Source: Candidatus Krumholzibacteriia bacterium
GTDB lineage: Bacteria; Krumholzibacteriota; Krumholzibacteriia; G020349025
Reading direction: 5' to 3'
DNA: 60,956 nucleotides
Assembly (NCBI GenBank): GCA_035649275.1
Contig: DASRJW010000119.1
Coordinates: 1 to 60,956 of the forward strand
In this document: positions 7,515-16,764 of the stretch, piece by piece
Numbering within the stretch: position 1 is the stretch's first letter
Layout: each line of letters begins with the position of its first letter
Position numbers and translations under genes: made by a program
Notes under the pieces: model-generated
The model's database searches: none
What the model saw: only the letters and a program-made list of their open reading frames with translations
What the model was told of the DNA's origin: nothing

Positions 7515-8655
7515 GAGGTGTGACGCCGCGGTGCCCGAGAAACCCCGCATCCTCCAGGTTGGGCCGATTCCACCGCCCATCGACGGCGGCATCGCCGCCT
7601 ACCTCGAGGGCCTGCTGCAGTCGGCCGTCGCCGAGCGCTACGAGATGCGCCCATTCACCGTGCGCGTCCCTGCCGCCTACCGCCACGTGCGCGGCCTGCG
7701 CCCCCTGCTCAGCCTGCAGTTCATGGGCCGCTTCGCCCGCAGCCTGCGGCGCGAGCGGCCCGCTCTCGTCCACATCCACTCGTCGGCGCATCTCGGTTTC
7801 TGGGAGAAGGCCTTGTTCGCGCGGATGGTGCGGCGTCACGCGCTCCCGTGCCTCTTCCATCTCCACGGTGGAGATTTCGACCGCTTTCTCCTCGGGCTCT
7901 CGCCGCGCCGCGCCAGTGCAGCGCGCCGGGTGCTGCAGGGGACGAGCGGCGTGGTCGTTCCTTGCGCGGGCTGGCGCGCGCTGGTGGAAGGCTTCGCCGC
8001 GCCCGGTCGGGTCCACGTGGTGCCCAACGCCATCCACGTTGGCGCTTTCCCGGAGCGCACGGTGCCTCGAGACCAGGGCAGCGTGCGTCTTCTCTTCCTC
8101 GGTTTCGTCAGCGCCCGCAAAGGCCTCGACGAGCTCCTGCAGGCGGTGCAGGAGTTGCTTCGCACGGGCTGCACAGGTTTCGAGCTGGACATCGTGGGTG
8201 GCGAGGAGGACAGGGGCCAGCTGCTGCACTACCGGCAACTGTACCGCGCCGCCGGCCTCGGCGAGCGGGTGCGCTTCCATGGCACCAGGCTGGGGCGAGA
8301 GAAGCTCGGTTTCCTGCAGCGCGCCGACCTCTTCGTCCTCCCGTCGCGGAACGAGAGCTTCGGCATCGCCAACCTGGAGGCCATGGCGAGTGGCCTACCT
8401 GTGGTCTCGACGCGCACCGGCGCCATCCCGGAATACCTGGAATCGGGGGTGCACGGGCTCCTCGTGGACCCGGGCGACGCCAAGGGTCTGGCCGAGGCAT
8501 TGCGCCGCTTGATCCTGGACGCCGATCTACGGGCGCGGCTCGGCGCGGCGGCGCGGCAGCGGGCGCGCGATTACGACTGGGGTGTCGTCGCCTCCAGCGT
8601 CGCCGCAGTGTACGACCACCTGCTGCAAGAGCAGCCGGCTGCGCTGGCGCGCTGA
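7477..8655 (+). CDS. Glycosyltransferase family 4 (GT-B fold)
   Basis: About 392 residues, the normal size for GT4 enzymes. The N-terminal half opens with a short strand and GPIPPPIDGGIAAYLEGLL, the glycine-rich acceptor-side loop. The C-terminal half carries FVLPSRNESFGIANLEAMAS followed by GLPVVSTRTGAIPEYL, the donor-nucleotide E-x7-E motif of retaining GT4 enzymes. It would move a sugar from a nucleotide donor to a lipid-linked or surface glycan in the cytoplasm. Two in-frame ATGs, at 7477 and 7501, are both possible because the start region is tandemly duplicated; neither has a strong ribosome site. It stands alone with a divergent DUF1232 gene upstream. Donor and acceptor cannot be deduced. 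Confidence 0.85.
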   Translation: MAGGIPGIMAGGKRCDAAVPEKPRILQVGPIPPPIDGGIAAYLEGLLQSAVAERYEMRPFTVRVPAAYRHVRGLRPLLSLQFMGRFARSLRRERPALVHIHSSAHLGFWEKALFARMVRRHALPCLFHLHGGDFDRFLLGLSPRRASAARRVLQGTSGVVVPCAGWRALVEGFAAPGRVHVVPNAIHVGAFPERTVPRDQGSVRLLFLGFVSARKGLDELLQAVQELLRTGCTGFELDIVGGEEDRGQLLHYRQLYRAAGLGERVRFHGTRLGREKLGFLQRADLFVLPSRNESFGIANLEAMASGLPVVSTRTGAIPEYLESGVHGLLVDPGDAKGLAEALRRLILDADLRARLGAAARQRARDYDWGVVASSVAAVYDHLLQEQPAALAR

Positions 8656-8802
8656 TGCTCCTCCCGGTCTTGGCCGGTGACGTCCTCGGAGCGGAGTGCT
8701 AGTCTTGCGGCCGGTTTCCGCGGCCATCGTTTCAAGGGCGCCGGTTCATGGCGCGGCTCGGTGCACCGCGTGTTTGTCGTTCCTGGAGCGCAGGAGGTTT
8801 CC

Positions 8803-9855
8803 ATGTCCGTCGACATCCCGGCCACGCTCGGACAACAGGCGCAACATCTCCTCGAGCACCAGTGCCGCACGATCGCGAAGGACCAACTGCATTTGCCTGG
8901 GCCCGATTTCGTCGACCGCGTGTGGTTGCAGTCGGACCGTAACCCCATGACCCTGCGCAATATGCAGGCACTCTTCGGCTCCGGCCGGCTGGCCGGGACG
9001 GGCTACCTGTCGATCCTGCCGGTGGACCAGGGGATCGAACACTCTGCGGCGGCTTCCTTTGCCCCGAATCCGCTCTACTTCGATCCGGAGAACATCGTGA
9101 AGCTCGCCATCGAGGGCGGCTGCAATGCGGTGGCGACGACGCTCGGCAACTTGGGTACTGTGTCCCGGCGATACGCCCACAAGATCCCTTTCATCCTGAA
9201 GATCAACCACAACGAGCTTCTCTCCTACCCCAACACCTTCGACCAGACGCTCTTCGCCAGCGTCGAGCAGGCCTTCGACCTAGGCGCGGTTGCGGTCGGG
9301 GCCACCATCTACTTCGGTTCGGAGGAGTCGCGGCGGCAGATTCAGGAGATCCGCGAGGCCTTCCAAAATGCCCACGAGCTGGGGCTGGTGACGATCCTCT
9401 GGTGCTACCTGCGCAACGCCGCCTTCAAGACCAAGGAAGCGGATTACCATGCGGCGGCGGATCTCACGGGGCAGGCGAATCACCTGGGCGCGACGCTGGG
9501 GGCCGACATCATCAAACAGAAGATGCCGGAGAACAACGGCGGCTTCAACGCCCTGCAGTTCGGCAAGACGCACAAGAAGGTGTACGGCGAGCTGGTGACC
9601 GACCACCCCATCGACCTCTGCCGCTGGCAGGTGGTCAACAACTACATGGGGCGGATCGGGCTGATCAATTCGGGGGGCGCGGCCGGGGCGAACGACCTCT
9701 ACGATGCCGTGAGCGCCGCAGTCATCAACAAGCGCGCCGGCGGCATGGGGCTCATCTCGGGGCGGAAGACTTTCCAGAAGCCGATGCGTGATGGCGTGGC
9801 TCTCTTCCACGCCATCCAGGACGTGTACCTATCGCCGCACGTCACCATCGCCTGA
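8803..9855 (+). CDS. fbaB: Class I fructose-bisphosphate aldolase, DhnA/FbaB type
   Basis: 350 residues, the same length as E. coli FbaB. It splits fructose 1,6-bisphosphate into dihydroxyacetone phosphate and glyceraldehyde 3-phosphate through a lysine Schiff base in the cytoplasm. Diagnostic stretches are [13 protein letters not shown] near the N-terminus, [18 protein letters not shown], and [15 protein letters not shown] holding the likely active-site lysines, then INSGGAAG for phosphate binding. The start is fixed by a perfect AGGAGG at 8792-8797. It is a single gene between a glycosyltransferase and a convergent secreted-protein gene. Metal-free class I archaeal-type aldolases are common in bacteria that run gluconeogenesis. 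High confidence. Confidence 0.92.
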   Translation: MSVDIPATLGQQAQHLLEHQCRTIAKDQLHLPGPDFVDRVWLQSDRNPMTLRNMQALFGSGRLAGTGYLSILPVDQGIEHSAAASFAPNPLYFDPENIVKLAIEGGCNAVATTLGNLGTVSRRYAHKIPFILKINHNELLSYPNTFDQTLFASVEQAFDLGAVAVGATIYFGSEESRRQIQEIREAFQNAHELGLVTILWCYLRNAAFKTKEADYHAAADLTGQANHLGATLGADIIKQKMPENNGGFNALQFGKTHKKVYGELVTDHPIDLCRWQVVNNYMGRIGLINSGGAAGANDLYDAVSAAVINKRAGGMGLISGRKTFQKPMRDGVALFHAIQDVYLSPHVTIA

Positions 9856-9912
9856 CGTCGGTGGGGCGAGGACTTCGCGCTGCGGGACCGAGTGGCGGCA
9901 CGCCCTTCATTT

Positions 9913-9931
9913 TGGGAATCGATTGTTCCCA
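9913..9931. terminator. Weak hairpin between convergent genes
   Basis: TGGGAA and TTCCCA form a six-base-pair stem around a seven-base loop, preceded by a T-run on the plus strand (AAAA follows the stem on the minus strand copy). It lies between the convergent aldolase and secreted repeat-protein genes, where a terminator is expected, but it is short. Confidence 0.25.
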
Positions 9932-9945
9932 GACTACGAGGCCTA

Positions 9946-11874
9946 TTATCGCACCAGGATGAGCTTGCGCGCCGTGGCCACGGCGCCGCTTTGCAGCCGC
10001 ACGACGTAGACCCCGCGAGCCACACGCGTGCCCGCCTCGCCGTTCCGGTCCCAGCTCATGAGGTACTCGCCGGGCGGACGCAAGTCTTGTGGGAGTGTGC
10101 GCACGCGACGCCCGGAGACGTCGAGGATCTCGAGACGCGTCTGTCCTGCGACAGCGAGGGCGTAGCGGAAGACCACCCCGTCGGCATTCTCGACCGGCGG
10201 GTAGAGTCTCGTGCGCCAGGCCGAAGCGCCCTCGACGGCGCTCAGCGGGGCTGATGCTTGCACACCATCGCTGCCTAGGAGGAGGAGCCGGTACCAATAC
10301 GTCTGCCCCGGCGACACCTGGGTATCCTCGAAGGACATCGAGAGACTCGGCTGCTGACTGGCGAGGTCGACCCATGGTCCGGCGGCAGCGAGCGCACGCT
10401 GCACTTGAATGCGCTCGAGGAGCGGCAGTGCTTCCATCGCGAGTCGCCAGGTGAGCAGCACGCTTCCCGAACTCGACGCGGCGTTGAACTCTTGCAGCGT
10501 GATCGAGGTCGGGCCATCCAGCTTCTGAGCGTAGATGTCGTAGTCACGACCGCGGTCGTCGTCCCACGTAATGATGGCGCCTCCGTCCCCATCGGCGATC
10601 AACCGCGGCGTACCCTGAGGGTGGGGGGCGGTGCACACGGCGTTGGGGGCATCGAGGTTGCCGGTGACACCCACGCGCTTGGCGTAGACGTCTGAGTCGC
10701 CACTCGGCTTCACGGACTGCCAGGTGATGGCCGCCCCGCCCTCGACCGCGACCAAGCTCGGGGACGCGTCGGCGTCGGCAGCGGTGGCGATGCCCACCCC
10801 GTCGGTGGCCCAAAGGGTATTGCCGGTATCGTCGAGGCGCTGGGCGTAGACGTCGGCACTCCCTGTCCGCTGGTCTTGCCACGACACCAGGGCGCCCGCG
10901 GCTCCATCCGTGGTCAGTTGGGCATTGAACTGCGGGCCCGAGGCGGTGCAGACCGGGACGCCGTCGGCACTCCAGAGCAGCGCGCCGGAGCCGCTGATCC
11001 GTTGGGCATAGACATCGAGGGTGCCGGTGCGGTTGTCGTGCCAGGCGATGAGCGCCCCCCCGCTACCATCCGAGATCAGCTTCGTACCGGTTTGATTGCC
11101 CGCGGCGGTGCAGACAGCCACGCCGTTGGCGGTCCAAGAGGCTCCACCGGAGGCGTTGATCCTCTGCACGTAGACGTCCTGGGCGGTGGTGGCGGCGGTG
11201 CGGAAGTCCGTCCAGATGACGACGGCTCCCCCGGAGCCATCAGCGATCAGCTCGACACCGCCCTGGCTGTCCGTCGCCTCGCACACCGCCACGCCATCGG
11301 CGGTCCACAACGGCGTGCCCGCTGCGTTGATCCTCTGCGCGTAGATGTCGCCCACGCCGCTGCGGCCGTCCGACCAAGCGATGATCGCGCCCCCGGCTCC
11401 GTCGGACACCAGTTTGGGCCCCGATTGGTCGTTGTCGGCTCGGCAGATGGCTACGCCCGCAGCGTTCCAAAGGGGCGTACCCGCGGCGTCGAGGCGCTGC
11501 ACGTAGAGGTCCTTGTTGGCGACGCCGCTACGCACATCCTCCCAGACGATGATGGCTCCTCCCGTCCCATCATGGACAGCTCGCGTGGTGATCTGGCCGA
11601 ACTGGGATGGACAGACGAGGACTCCATCGGCGGTCCAACGAGGCGTCCCCGAGGCGTCGATGCGCTGCGCGTAGATGAGGCTCATGGGGGTGCGCTTGTC
11701 TTCCCAAACGATGATCGCCCCGCCGCTCCCGTCCGAGGTCAGCTGCGGGGACAATTGCACCCCTGCGGAGGTGCATACGGCGATGCCGTCCGAGGCCCAA
11801 TCGCCATGGGCGGTGTTCACGACGGCGGTCAACGCAACGGTGCTCAGCGCCAACCACGATGCTGGACGGTTCAC
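9946..11874 (-). CDS. Secreted repeat protein with FlgD-like C-terminal domain
   Basis: About 642 residues. After a signal peptide (VNRPASWLALSTVALTAVV..) come about eight repeats of 55-60 residues, each of the form W-x2-DGV-x-VC ... SDG-GGAI-I-W-D-R ... DIYAQRI-ASG-x-W. These probably fold as a propeller or a set of beta blades; the conserved single Cys in most repeats is unusual. A fibronectin-like segment follows, and the last 70 residues (TRLEILDVSGRRVRTL ... GVYVVRLQ ... KLILVR) are the FlgD/type IX-like Ig domain that marks secreted and surface proteins in the FCB group. The start was set at a GTG with AAAGG five bases upstream; an ATG at 11964 would add 30 charged residues before the signal peptide. 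The 298 bases upstream hold no other gene. Function unknown. Confidence 0.75.
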   Translation of the reverse strand: MNRPASWLALSTVALTAVVNTAHGDWASDGIAVCTSAGVQLSPQLTSDGSGGAIIVWEDKRTPMSLIYAQRIDASGTPRWTADGVLVCPSQFGQITTRAVHDGTGGAIIVWEDVRSGVANKDLYVQRLDAAGTPLWNAAGVAICRADNDQSGPKLVSDGAGGAIIAWSDGRSGVGDIYAQRINAAGTPLWTADGVAVCEATDSQGGVELIADGSGGAVVIWTDFRTAATTAQDVYVQRINASGGASWTANGVAVCTAAGNQTGTKLISDGSGGALIAWHDNRTGTLDVYAQRISGSGALLWSADGVPVCTASGPQFNAQLTTDGAAGALVSWQDQRTGSADVYAQRLDDTGNTLWATDGVGIATAADADASPSLVAVEGGAAITWQSVKPSGDSDVYAKRVGVTGNLDAPNAVCTAPHPQGTPRLIADGDGGAIITWDDDRGRDYDIYAQKLDGPTSITLQEFNAASSSGSVLLTWRLAMEALPLLERIQVQRALAAAGPWVDLASQQPSLSMSFEDTQVSPGQTYWYRLLLLGSDGVQASAPLSAVEGASAWRTRLYPPVENADGVVFRYALAVAGQTRLEILDVSGRRVRTLPQDLRPPGEYLMSWDRNGEAGTRVARGVYVVRLQSGAVATARKLILVR

Positions 11875-12172
11875 GACGGCCTTTCGACCACTGAAGGTGG
11901 TCCGATCTCGGGCCGAGGGGCGCGCGCGGTTTCGCCAGGCCGCAGACTCTGGGACTCGAAGCACAATTGAGTTGTGGGAGGCGAACCGGGCGAAAGATCG
12001 ACCTCATGGGCGCCCATCGAACGGGTTCGCGCCTGACCGCTCCAGGCAGGAATCATGCCGCGGCGAAGGCCGAGGGCGGGCCTTCATCGGGTCACGGAAG
12101 GGCGCGCCATGCCGCCACGAATCTCCGGCTGGGAGGAAACCAGCAATTCGGCCTGCAGCCTGGGGCCTGTCC

Positions 12173-15100
12173 TCAGCGCAAGAGCGTCATCTTCTGCAGG
12201 TGCGTTCCTTCCTCGCTGAGGAGCCGGGCGAAGTAGATCCCGGAGGGCACCACACCGCCATGGTCGTCGTGACCATCCCAGGTGTGGGTGTGCGGTCCGG
12301 GCTCGGCAACGCCGCTCCAGAGCGTCCGGATCGACCGCCCGGCGGCGTCGAAGATCGAGAGGCTGACACGCTGCCGCCTGCCGAGCTCGAACACGATGCG
12401 CGTGTTCGGATTGAACGGATTCGGCACGTTCGGGTACAGGCGTACGGGGCGCGGCACGTTCTCGGTCGCTCTGGGGTCGAACCACACGGTGCCCAAGAGC
12501 TGCTTCTCGCCGTCGCGGTCCAGGCCGAGGATAGCGTAGCGCACCCTGGCGGCGGCCCCGATGTCGGCGAGGGAATCCACGAAGCGCCACAGGCTCGCTT
12601 CCCCTTGCCGGCGAGCCGGGTCGGTGAGCTCGCTGCTGCGCGCGACGAAGCCGTTGCCCAGATCCCGCAGCACGACGAAGGCACGGAACTCGGCGTCGAG
12701 GCTGGCTTCCCACTCCACGACGGCGTCTTCGCCATGACTCTTGGCGGTGAGATTGGAAAGGACGACGGGCGTCCGCGACCCGATGGCATACCAGAAGGGA
12801 TCGAAGCCGCCGGTGGCGATCGACCGGTCGTTCCCGGTCCCGGTGATACCGTCCGCTGCCAGCGACACCGTCCAGATGCTCGGCCCCGAGGTATCGATGT
12901 AGTGATACGCCATCGTCTTGGCGTCGGGCGCGAAGGTGGGACGTCCCGTGGAGAGGAAGTTGTTGGTGACCAGGCCGACGGCGCCGTGCTCGAGATCCGC
13001 CGCCAGGACGCGCACATTGTTCGTCTCGTCGAGGTAGTCGAAAGCGATGACGAAGTCGGACACGGGGGAGAAAGTCGGGTTGCCGATACTGATGCCAGGA
13101 GGTTGGGGCGGGAAGACGCGGGTGATGTCACCATCTTCGGCCCGCATGACGTTGATATCCCAGTAGGAAAGAGTATCGCCCGCGGCGAGGACGGCGATGT
13201 TGAAGGCGTCGTACATCACGTAGTGTCCGTCGTTGGAATAATCGAGGACGTCGGCAAACAAGGCGGCATTGTCGCCTTCGCCGCCATAGTTCTGGCTCTT
13301 GATGACGAAGACACGGTCGTTCGCCGGCGTGTCCAGGTCGAAGAGGTAGATCCGCCCGTCGAAGGCGGTGGTGGTGGCGGCCAAGGAGCTCCCATCGGGG
13401 GCGAGGGAGACGTTCCACCACACCGGCTGGGTGGAGATCACGTGCTCGCCGGTGCCGTTGGAGTTCGCGGCGCGCAGTTGATGGGCGGCGTCGACGAAGA
13501 CCATGGTCTGCCCGTCTTCGGTCAGCGTCGGTTTGTTGACGACGCCGACGCTGGACACGGTCTCCACCACACTCAAGTCGGGCTTGAAGCGGACGAGCTG
13601 GCCGCTGCCCGAATCGGTGGCGGTCAACCACTCCTCTCCTTCGACGGGCGGCAAGGTCGGTGGCGGTTCCGAAGGCTCGCCGGTGGTGATGCCGACGGCG
13701 TCGAAGGCTTGCGCGCAAGCCTGCGCCACCGCACCGCCAGCGCCATAGAGATCCTCGGCGGCGCGGATGACCGCCAGGCGGCAATCGATGAACTGCGCCG
13801 AGCGGGTCAGGTACAAGGTGAGGGCCCGATAGTAGATGCGCTCGGCCTTGCCCATGCGCTCCACGGCCGTGGCGCCGAGCGCGTTGCTGGTCGCCACGAG
13901 GTGGAAAGCGCGGTTCGGGATGCCGCTGTTGATGTGCACACCGCCCTTGTCCTCGCTGATCGGCAGGTCGCGGTATTGCGACATGTTGCCCGGCTGTTGC
14001 CCCCCGAACGCCACGTTGGGAGCACCAGGATCCTCCAGGTTGCGCAGCGCGTCGCCTGCCGTACCGGGCGTCGTGATCGATTCCCCGATGAGGAAGTTCG
14101 CCGTTCCCGGGTTGGCGAAGAATTCGGCCGCGGTGCCGAAGACGTCGGCGAAGGATTCGTTGAGGGCGCCGGACTGGAATTCATAGACGAGGTTCGCCGT
14201 GCGTTCCACGACGCCGTGGGACATCTCGTGTCCGGTGGCGTCGAGTGCCGCCGCCAGATCGGAGAAGGCATTGCCGTCCCCATTGCCGAACACCATGAGC
14301 TGGCCGTTCCAGAAAGCATTGTTGAAATTGCTCTTGAAGTTGACGACGAGTTCCATCGTGCCGCCCGCTCCATCGATGCTGTTACGGCCGTGGCGGCTGT
14401 TGTAGTAGTCGTAGACGACGGAGGCGTTGGCGGCCGCACTGACCTGGTTGGCCTTGCCGGTCCAGTCGTTGGGGTTGTTCGAGACGGAGAAAAAGAGGTT
14501 GCCCTCGCCGCCGTTCCGGGCATCCAGGACTCGGATTCCCCCTTTGACGACTTGCGGGGGATTGGACGCGGGGTTCCACATCGGCTTCGCGGCGTTGATG
14601 TTGAAGTAGTCGGCGCCGACTTGATAGAGGTCGAGAGCGCGATTGTTGCCGAAGAGGTCGTTGCCGGAACCGGAAACAGGGCCGTCGCTGGCCACGAGGC
14701 TGGTGGAGTGCAGCACGGTGCCGCTCTGGGCATCGACGAAAACGTCCTCGACGACATCGAGACCTGCTTGGACGCGCACCTTCCAGGCCAGCACCGGCTG
14801 TCCGTCCTGCAGGAAGACGACGAGGTCGGTGGCGGAGGCAGAGGCGGCGATTTGCGGCTGGGTCGCGGTGCCTCGAGCCGTTGCCTCGACCGCGGCGCAA
14901 GCGGTGGGGCGGGCGGCGGCAGCGGCAAACCGCGGCGCGACGTCGAGGCCACGGGGAGTCGGCGCCAGCCGGCCGTTGAAGGCGATGACGTTCCCGTCCT
15001 GCACATGCACCCAGGCGTCGCAGGCCCACACTTCGAGACCCCGGTACACCTGCTGGTAACGTAGATGGGTCTGACCGAGCGCGTCGGTCTGCGTGGCCAG

Positions 15101-15706
15101 GAGCTGGAGCTCGTCGGCGGGGGCAGCGAGGGCCAGCGTCGAGGCCCAGCGTTGCCAGAATCCCTCGGCAGCTGCCACGGCGACATCCAGGGCGGCCGCC
15201 TGTCGAGAGGCGGAGGCAGCCCCTCCGAGGTCGTCGCCGGTCATGAAGAGGGCTCGACCCTCATGGCGCACGATGCGCACATCGGTCTGCCTGAACAGCG
15301 ACGTTGGGCTCGAGGAAAGGGTGCTCTTCGACGACGAAGCGGAGGTGCTGTGAGCCGCGCTTCGGAGCTGGGAGAGTCGGGCGCGGAGCGCATCCCCTTC
15401 GGCGAGAACCGCAGCAGGATCCACGGGATGGCGCGCCGCTTCGATGCGGGCCAGGCGCGTTGCGAAGGGTGTTTTCGCGGCGGAGTTCAGCACGGCGTTC
15501 GCTGGGGGCTTCGAAGCGACTGCACTTGCAGCGAGCGGTACGGTTTCCCAGGTTGCCGGTCGCGACCACAACGCTTCGAGACTCGTCGCTCCGGTCGTGC
15601 CGGGCCACACCCGTAACGATGAGGCGCTCGCCGGCGTGGTCGGTGCAGCGCCATGCAGCAAAGTGGCCAGCAGGAGGACTCTGCCCGGGTGGAAACAGTG
15701 CAGCAT
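12173..15706 (-). CDS. Secreted M4 (thermolysin-like) metalloprotease with propeller and FlgD-like C-terminus
   Basis: 1177 residues. A signal peptide is followed by an FTP/PepSY-type propeptide (about 140-340) and an M4 catalytic domain with the zinc motif HEMSH (about 493-497), the third ligand in NESFADVFG (Glu about 517) and the late His in GGVHINSGIPNRAF. Beyond it lie a TolB/WD40-like propeller region and a FlgD/type IX-like Ig domain ending in KMTLLR. The enzyme would be secreted, autoprocessed and held at or near the surface. The ATG at 15706 has GGGAG seven bases before it; an alternative ATG at 15721 overlaps the stop of the preceding lipoprotein gene (ATGA). That coupling suggests the two proteins are made together. 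Confidence 0.88.
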   Translation of the reverse strand: MLHCFHPGRVLLLATLLHGAAPTTPASASSLRVWPGTTGATSLEALWSRPATWETVPLAASAVASKPPANAVLNSAAKTPFATRLARIEAARHPVDPAAVLAEGDALRARLSQLRSAAHSTSASSSKSTLSSSPTSLFRQTDVRIVRHEGRALFMTGDDLGGAASASRQAAALDVAVAAAEGFWQRWASTLALAAPADELQLLATQTDALGQTHLRYQQVYRGLEVWACDAWVHVQDGNVIAFNGRLAPTPRGLDVAPRFAAAAARPTACAAVEATARGTATQPQIAASASATDLVVFLQDGQPVLAWKVRVQAGLDVVEDVFVDAQSGTVLHSTSLVASDGPVSGSGNDLFGNNRALDLYQVGADYFNINAAKPMWNPASNPPQVVKGGIRVLDARNGGEGNLFFSVSNNPNDWTGKANQVSAAANASVVYDYYNSRHGRNSIDGAGGTMELVVNFKSNFNNAFWNGQLMVFGNGDGNAFSDLAAALDATGHEMSHGVVERTANLVYEFQSGALNESFADVFGTAAEFFANPGTANFLIGESITTPGTAGDALRNLEDPGAPNVAFGGQQPGNMSQYRDLPISEDKGGVHINSGIPNRAFHLVATSNALGATAVERMGKAERIYYRALTLYLTRSAQFIDCRLAVIRAAEDLYGAGGAVAQACAQAFDAVGITTGEPSEPPPTLPPVEGEEWLTATDSGSGQLVRFKPDLSVVETVSSVGVVNKPTLTEDGQTMVFVDAAHQLRAANSNGTGEHVISTQPVWWNVSLAPDGSSLAATTTAFDGRIYLFDLDTPANDRVFVIKSQNYGGEGDNAALFADVLDYSNDGHYVMYDAFNIAVLAAGDTLSYWDINVMRAEDGDITRVFPPQPPGISIGNPTFSPVSDFVIAFDYLDETNNVRVLAADLEHGAVGLVTNNFLSTGRPTFAPDAKTMAYHYIDTSGPSIWTVSLAADGITGTGNDRSIATGGFDPFWYAIGSRTPVVLSNLTAKSHGEDAVVEWEASLDAEFRAFVVLRDLGNGFVARSSELTDPARRQGEASLWRFVDSLADIGAAARVRYAILGLDRDGEKQLLGTVWFDPRATENVPRPVRLYPNVPNPFNPNTRIVFELGRRQRVSLSIFDAAGRSIRTLWSGVAEPGPHTHTWDGHDDHGGVVPSGIYFARLLSEEGTHLQKMTLLR

Positions 15707-15717
15707 GAGAATCTCCC

Positions 15718-16224
15718 TCATTCGTTTTTCGGCAATGAACGCACGATCTGCATGGCGGCTTCGAACGCCGTGGCCACTGGCGCCGCCGGGGCGTCGCCAT
15801 CGATCCAGGTGTAACGCTTGCTGAGCTGCCCTTCACGCCAATCGAGGAACGCCGTCATATTGCCACGATTGCCCGTGGCCGCCTCCAAGGACGTGGTCAT
15901 GCTGAGGGCCGTGTGGAGGTTCTCCACCTCCTTGCGTGGAGCTCTGCCGAGAAGCGTGGACTCAGGCTCCGCTTGCGCAGTGAGGCGTTTCCAACTTTCG
16001 ACGCGCCCATCCGCGTGGATGCGGTACCCCGACCCACCTCCCGTGATGCCGCCTTCCGAGCCGATGGTCACGACCCAGCTGGACTCGGGGGAACTCCCCG
16101 TGCCGCCCTCGCGCTGCGAGCCGCAGGCAGGAATGCAGACCGACACAGCGAAGAGCGCAGCGACGGGCAGCAAAGCAATGCGCCCGATGGGGCGCCGCCG
16201 CAATGACACGCGCAGCCTCAGCAT
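15718..16224 (-). CDS. Small lipoprotein coupled to the M4 protease; possible protease inhibitor
   Basis: 168 residues. A basic, hydrophobic leader ends in IPAC, a plausible lipobox, giving a lipoprotein with a mature domain of about 130 residues. The mature part has TIGSEGGITGGGSGYRIHADGR, then a long amphipathic helix and a short second helix near the end. The GG-x-TG pattern followed by a DGR turn resembles emfourin-type inhibitors of M4 proteases, which are commonly encoded beside the protease, but this is from memory of the family and not proven. The stop overlaps the possible first ATG of the protease gene. Alternatives are a chaperone or an unrelated lipoprotein. Confidence 0.6.
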   Translation of the reverse strand: MLRLRVSLRRRPIGRIALLPVAALFAVSVCIPACGSQREGGTGSSPESSWVVTIGSEGGITGGGSGYRIHADGRVESWKRLTAQAEPESTLLGRAPRKEVENLHTALSMTTSLEAATGNRGNMTAFLDWREGQLSKRYTWIDGDAPAAPVATAFEAAMQIVRSLPKNE

Positions 16225-16413
16225 GCCGGTATGTCCCCGGGCCTCACGGACATCAGTGTGAAGCGATCATGATACCCAATGGGAACTGCCGCGGCAATGC
16301 GGTGCGCGGGATGCAGGAGGAATACGGAAGCCCAGCCGCCGGCCGCGAGGACCACACGGCCATGGCGCCCGTGGGCCGCCGCGGCCCGCGGGCGACGGGG
16401 GAACCCGGAGACC

Positions 16414-16764
16414 TCACAGGACCTCGACGTAGTCCAGGAGATCGAGAGACTCGAAGACCTCGAGGATCCCCGCCGAGAGACGGCTGACCACGATCCTGCC
16501 ACCCGCGTCGCGGTACTCGCCGACGGTGGCCACGATCGTTCCGATCCCGGTGCTGCTGATGAACTGCAGTTCGGTGCAGTCGAGCTCGAGGTGGAGCACG
16601 CCGCGCTCGAGAAGCAGGCGCAGCTTCTTCGCCAGCAGCGGCGCCGCCTCGGCATCGAGGTGGCCTTGCAGCAGCAGGCGCGTGCGGCCGGGGGCGAGCA
16701 TGCTGCCCTCGCTGATAGCGAAGCTCTTGGTGGCTTGTTCGGTTTCTTCGTCGCGGTTGCTCAT
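16414..16764 (-). CDS. STAS-domain anti-anti-sigma-factor-like protein
   Basis: 116 residues with a single STAS domain. LELDCTELQFISSTGIGTIV holds the SSTG phosphorylatable serine position found in SpoIIAA/RsbV-type antagonists. It would bind the kinase-like protein encoded immediately upstream when unphosphorylated and be dephosphorylated by the SpoIIE-type phosphatase two genes up. The start overlaps the stop of the kinase-like gene by an ATGA. It is the last gene of the five-gene operon, and the 189 bases beyond it hold nothing recognisable. Confidence 0.85.
   Translation of the reverse strand: MSNRDEETEQATKSFAISEGSMLAPGRTRLLLQGHLDAEAAPLLAKKLRLLLERGVLHLELDCTELQFISSTGIGTIVATVGEYRDAGGRIVVSRLSAGILEVFESLDLLDYVEVL

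Noticed and set aside
10550-11850. Repeats considered as CRISPR or satellite DNA
   Set aside because: The units are long, coding and degenerate, with no fixed repeat-spacer pattern; they encode protein blades.
11675-15064. A 1129-codon plus-strand open frame
   Set aside because: It is antisense to the M4 protease and the neighbouring repeat gene, rich in Arg/Gly/Ala, with no motifs; high GC keeps stop codons rare on the opposite strand.
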